The translations under genes and the position numbers were made by a program. The notes under the pieces were generated by a model. It did no database searches and had not been told where the DNA came from. It saw only the letters and a program-made list of their open reading frames with translations. A DNA stretch of 64,000 nt from Toxoplasma gondii ME49 (taxonomy: Eukaryota; Apicomplexa; Conoidasida; Eucoccidiorida; Sarcocystidae), in assembly GCF_000006565.2 (NCBI RefSeq), contig NC_031477.1:1768043-1832042 (forward strand). The letters are read 5' to 3'. Each line of letters starts with the position of its first letter. Position 1 is the stretch's first letter. Of this stretch, positions 61,605 to 64,000 are shown one piece after another.

Positions 61605-63061
61605 TTCCGGACCGGGTTCCCTTGAGGTGGAAACAAGTGACTTCACCGAGTGAAGTGCCTGCTACGGAGAAACTGGAAAACGCCAAATCAGAACCTGTTT
61701 TTTTACGTCGGGATTCAGATACCTGAAACTTCTGATTCTAAAATCACGGAGCCCTCTAGATCAGATACATCGGAGAAAGGGAAACAAACGTGACACTTTT
61801 TGAAAACCAGAAGGAACCTTTAAAAACGGATGTGTGCAGCAGGGCTGGACAAAGGAACGGCGTGAGAAGTACTGTCAGTGTGGCTTTTGTCAGTGCGTTG
61901 CAGGGTCGCAGCACCGCCCAAAAGGTTGGCACATGTTTTCTCCCCACACCTGAATCTTGCTGACATCCAACACCGAAGTGTGGAAACCAGCTCAACGCCA
62001 AGTCGACGAGAAGCTTGACCTGAATCCTGGTGTTTTTCCAGACGTGTATGAAATCCACTGAGACGTACCTGACACAGACATAGCTGCCTTAGACTAAACG
62101 AATAGAGAGCATTCGGTAAATATAATCCCGGTAAGAAAATGCGCTGCATCTGACTCCAATAACAATACTGAGCACCATCCTTTCTCAACCGCTCCTAATT
62201 TTCCTATCGGATACTGCATTTACTCGTAGTGTGGTGCTCTTCGTGATACATGTGTTAAATATTACTCAAGGCGACCTATACGCACTAGCGCCACATAGCG
62301 GGATACAATTCAACACAAAATAGTAAGAAGACTCACAAGCATGAAAGAAAAGGCTGAACTCACGATCCCGAAACGGGATGTTCACTTCGGAAGCCGCATT
62401 AGTCTTACTCGTCTTTTGTGGGCGTCCACAGCCGACCCGTGGTATTGATGACTGCGACATCCCGTCTCTGCGCCTCGTCCACCATTGGAGCGCCGTCGGG
62501 GAAAGTTCATGAAACCTCTTCCCACTGCTCGTGGCAATTGACAGTTGAAAGAAGAGACAACGAAACAGGGAATTCTGGGTCCTGGAGAATCTATCTCTAA
62601 GTGTCTGAGGAGATACGTCAAATACCAGAAACCTTCCTGGAGACATCGATAAGACCACATATCATCCTGGGAGAAGGCGATTCCGATGCACAGATAAGGC
62701 ATCTTTTCTTAGAGGAGAGTTGGACGCGAGGTAGCTGACAGACGTGCTAGAACGGTCTCCCCCCAGGGCGACGCTGCGTTCCCCGACAGATTGAATCCTA
62801 AGCGTACGGCCACACCAAGCGGCCTGATGGAGCCGCGTTACTGCCGAACGCGTCAAAATCTCCGCCTGATAGATCCCTCTCCTCTGTGCGATTCACAATA
62901 TCGTAGACAGCGGACCACGACTGACACAGACCCTCCGGTACCACCTGGGTTCTTGGATACAACGGAACATAAAGGTCTCCAAGTTGTCCTAGTCTAACAA
63001 CCTTTAACTGTCACTTTCCAAACGGAATGCAGTCACTCTGAAAAGTGGAATCTGCTTCCAG
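61605..63061. other. intergenic stretch between divergent genes
   Basis: It should contain the promoters of the secreted basic protein (leftward) and of the right-edge gene (rightward). A short open stretch around 62.8-63.0 kb (plus) could be an early exon of the latter, but lacks clear borders. Confidence 0.35.
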
Positions 63062-64000
63062 AGAGATCCCGTGGCGTCTCCGCGCTTCTCTGGTTTGCAG
63101 AAGATATTCTTGATCAGTATCAGCCGACCACGTGGTCCGCTGAGAGCTTCCTGCTAGCGACTCACTTAGAGATTTTTCGTGGCAAACGGGCATTAAGCAT
63201 TTGATTTGCTACCCTGCTGAAGACCGCAGACTTGCATTTCGCTGTGTACAAGCAGAAGCAGTGACCGATGTTACGTGTGGAAGGAAACGGTGCACCTTGT
63301 GGTGCACGGAGTCACAGCAAGTCAACCGAAGTTCACCACAGTTCAATTTTGTTCCGTTCAGGCTGTTCCAAATGGAAATGACACAGCACTTAGGCGAATT
63401 GCTTCCTGAATTCTACTTGCCAGGGAGCCGGCACCTCCAGTTTTTAGGCACGCTTTCTTCGCGGTGGTATACAAAAGCTGCAAAATCCTGGAGGTGATCC
63501 ACTGCGTATATCATAGCGTCAAACTTAGGTCGCGTGCTTGTCCTATCTGCACAATGCGCTGTAGGTTGGTTTTCTACGTCAACAAATGGATCCAATGAAT
63601 TTTTCACCCGGCCTTCAGTTGACCCGGGCGTGTGCTCCGAAGTGGTGGAAGCGTTTAGAGGTCCAGCAACGCGCACCCCCCTCCTCAACGAGTCAGCAAA
63701 ACAACTACTTGACGTCAAGCGAGTTACAGGTCTCACAAATAATCTGACACAAAGCCTTAGGCTGCTAGAGGTCACTCCTCATTCTTTTAAGACTGTGAGG
63801 GTGAGTATCGATTCTCAACTCGCAGACTGACAAGCCGTTACCACCTGCCCTGTCGCCAAATACCTTGGTAGGGCGCTTTGCAAACGCGACACTGTTCGCC
63901 AAACGATGTCTATCAAGAAATGTAACGTTGAATCACTGTGGTGCTTGAAAAACTACCTCGATGTTCCAGAAGACATTCTGATTTCGCGACTTCGGTTGTC
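63062..64000 (+). CDS. 5' or internal exons of a gene running off the right edge
   Basis: Four protein-like plus-strand pieces: one from 63062 after CTGCTTCCAG (reads SALLWFAEDILDQYQPTTWS), 63362-63493 after TGTTCCGTTCAG (reads LFQMEMTQHLGELLPEFYLP), about 63565-63800 with a GTGAGT donor (reads TPLLNESAKQLLDVKRVTGL), and one from about 63840 to the edge (reads SIKKCNVESLWCLKNYLDVP). Several junctions do not keep phase in my model, so some borders are wrong or exons are missing. The product is not recognised; it looks globular and helical. Confidence 0.4.

Noticed and set aside
1..64000. tRNA, rRNA, CRISPR arrays, insertion sequences or mitochondrial DNA insertions
   Set aside because: Reading for TTCGA loops, repeat-spacer patterns, transposase-like frames and inverted ends found nothing I could support. 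Mitochondrial fragments are common in such genomes but need a database comparison.

Overview
The window looks like nuclear DNA of a coccidian apicomplexan (Toxoplasma, Neospora or Hammondia type). Base composition is near balanced. Genes are split by introns of roughly 100-600 bases with GT-AG borders. The proteins carry very long low-complexity insertions. One gene encodes a microneme-style EGF/transmembrane protein. There are no bacterial operons, ribosome-binding sites or CRISPR arrays. I built gene models by hand from open frames, splice-site motifs and reading phase. Models in which every exon junction keeps phase are scored higher.

Left part (1-24 kb). A plus-strand gene ends near position 474. 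A minus-strand gene (6811-1694) encodes a coiled-coil protein with repeated YGEFL-type motifs like those of centrosome/spindle-pole proteins of the CSPP1 type. After about 4 kb with no convincing gene come two minus-strand genes in tandem. One is a large unidentified protein (about 18.2-10.7 kb) with long acidic and cysteine-cluster insertions and TA microsatellites in an intron. The other is an Arg/Ser/Gly-rich protein (23510-18829).

Middle (24-40 kb). A gene-poor stretch is followed by a 12-exon minus-strand gene (37358-27911). It encodes a tubulin-tyrosine-ligase-like (TTLL) protein with an N-terminal extension of about 1,136 residues, and several conserved catalytic motifs look altered or missing. 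About 1.2 kb away, transcribed in the other direction, is an intronless gene for a multi-pass membrane protein of the STIMATE/TMEM110 type (38575-39852). A short coiled-coil protein follows on the minus strand (41281-40812).

Right part (42-64 kb). A long plus-strand locus (at least 43340-53667) carries SET-like, PHD-finger and terminal AP2-like segments around a very large disordered exon with a 78-base tandem repeat and a GC-AG intron. I read it as a chromatin or transcription regulator. It is followed on the minus strand by a secreted EGF-like transmembrane protein (55902-55168) and a two-exon secreted basic protein (61604-60033). The first exons seen of another plus-strand gene run off the right edge. 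The genes do not form one pathway. The cytoskeletal genes (CSPP-like, TTLL) and the secretory-pathway genes (EGF protein, basic secreted protein, STIMATE-like) are simply neighbours.
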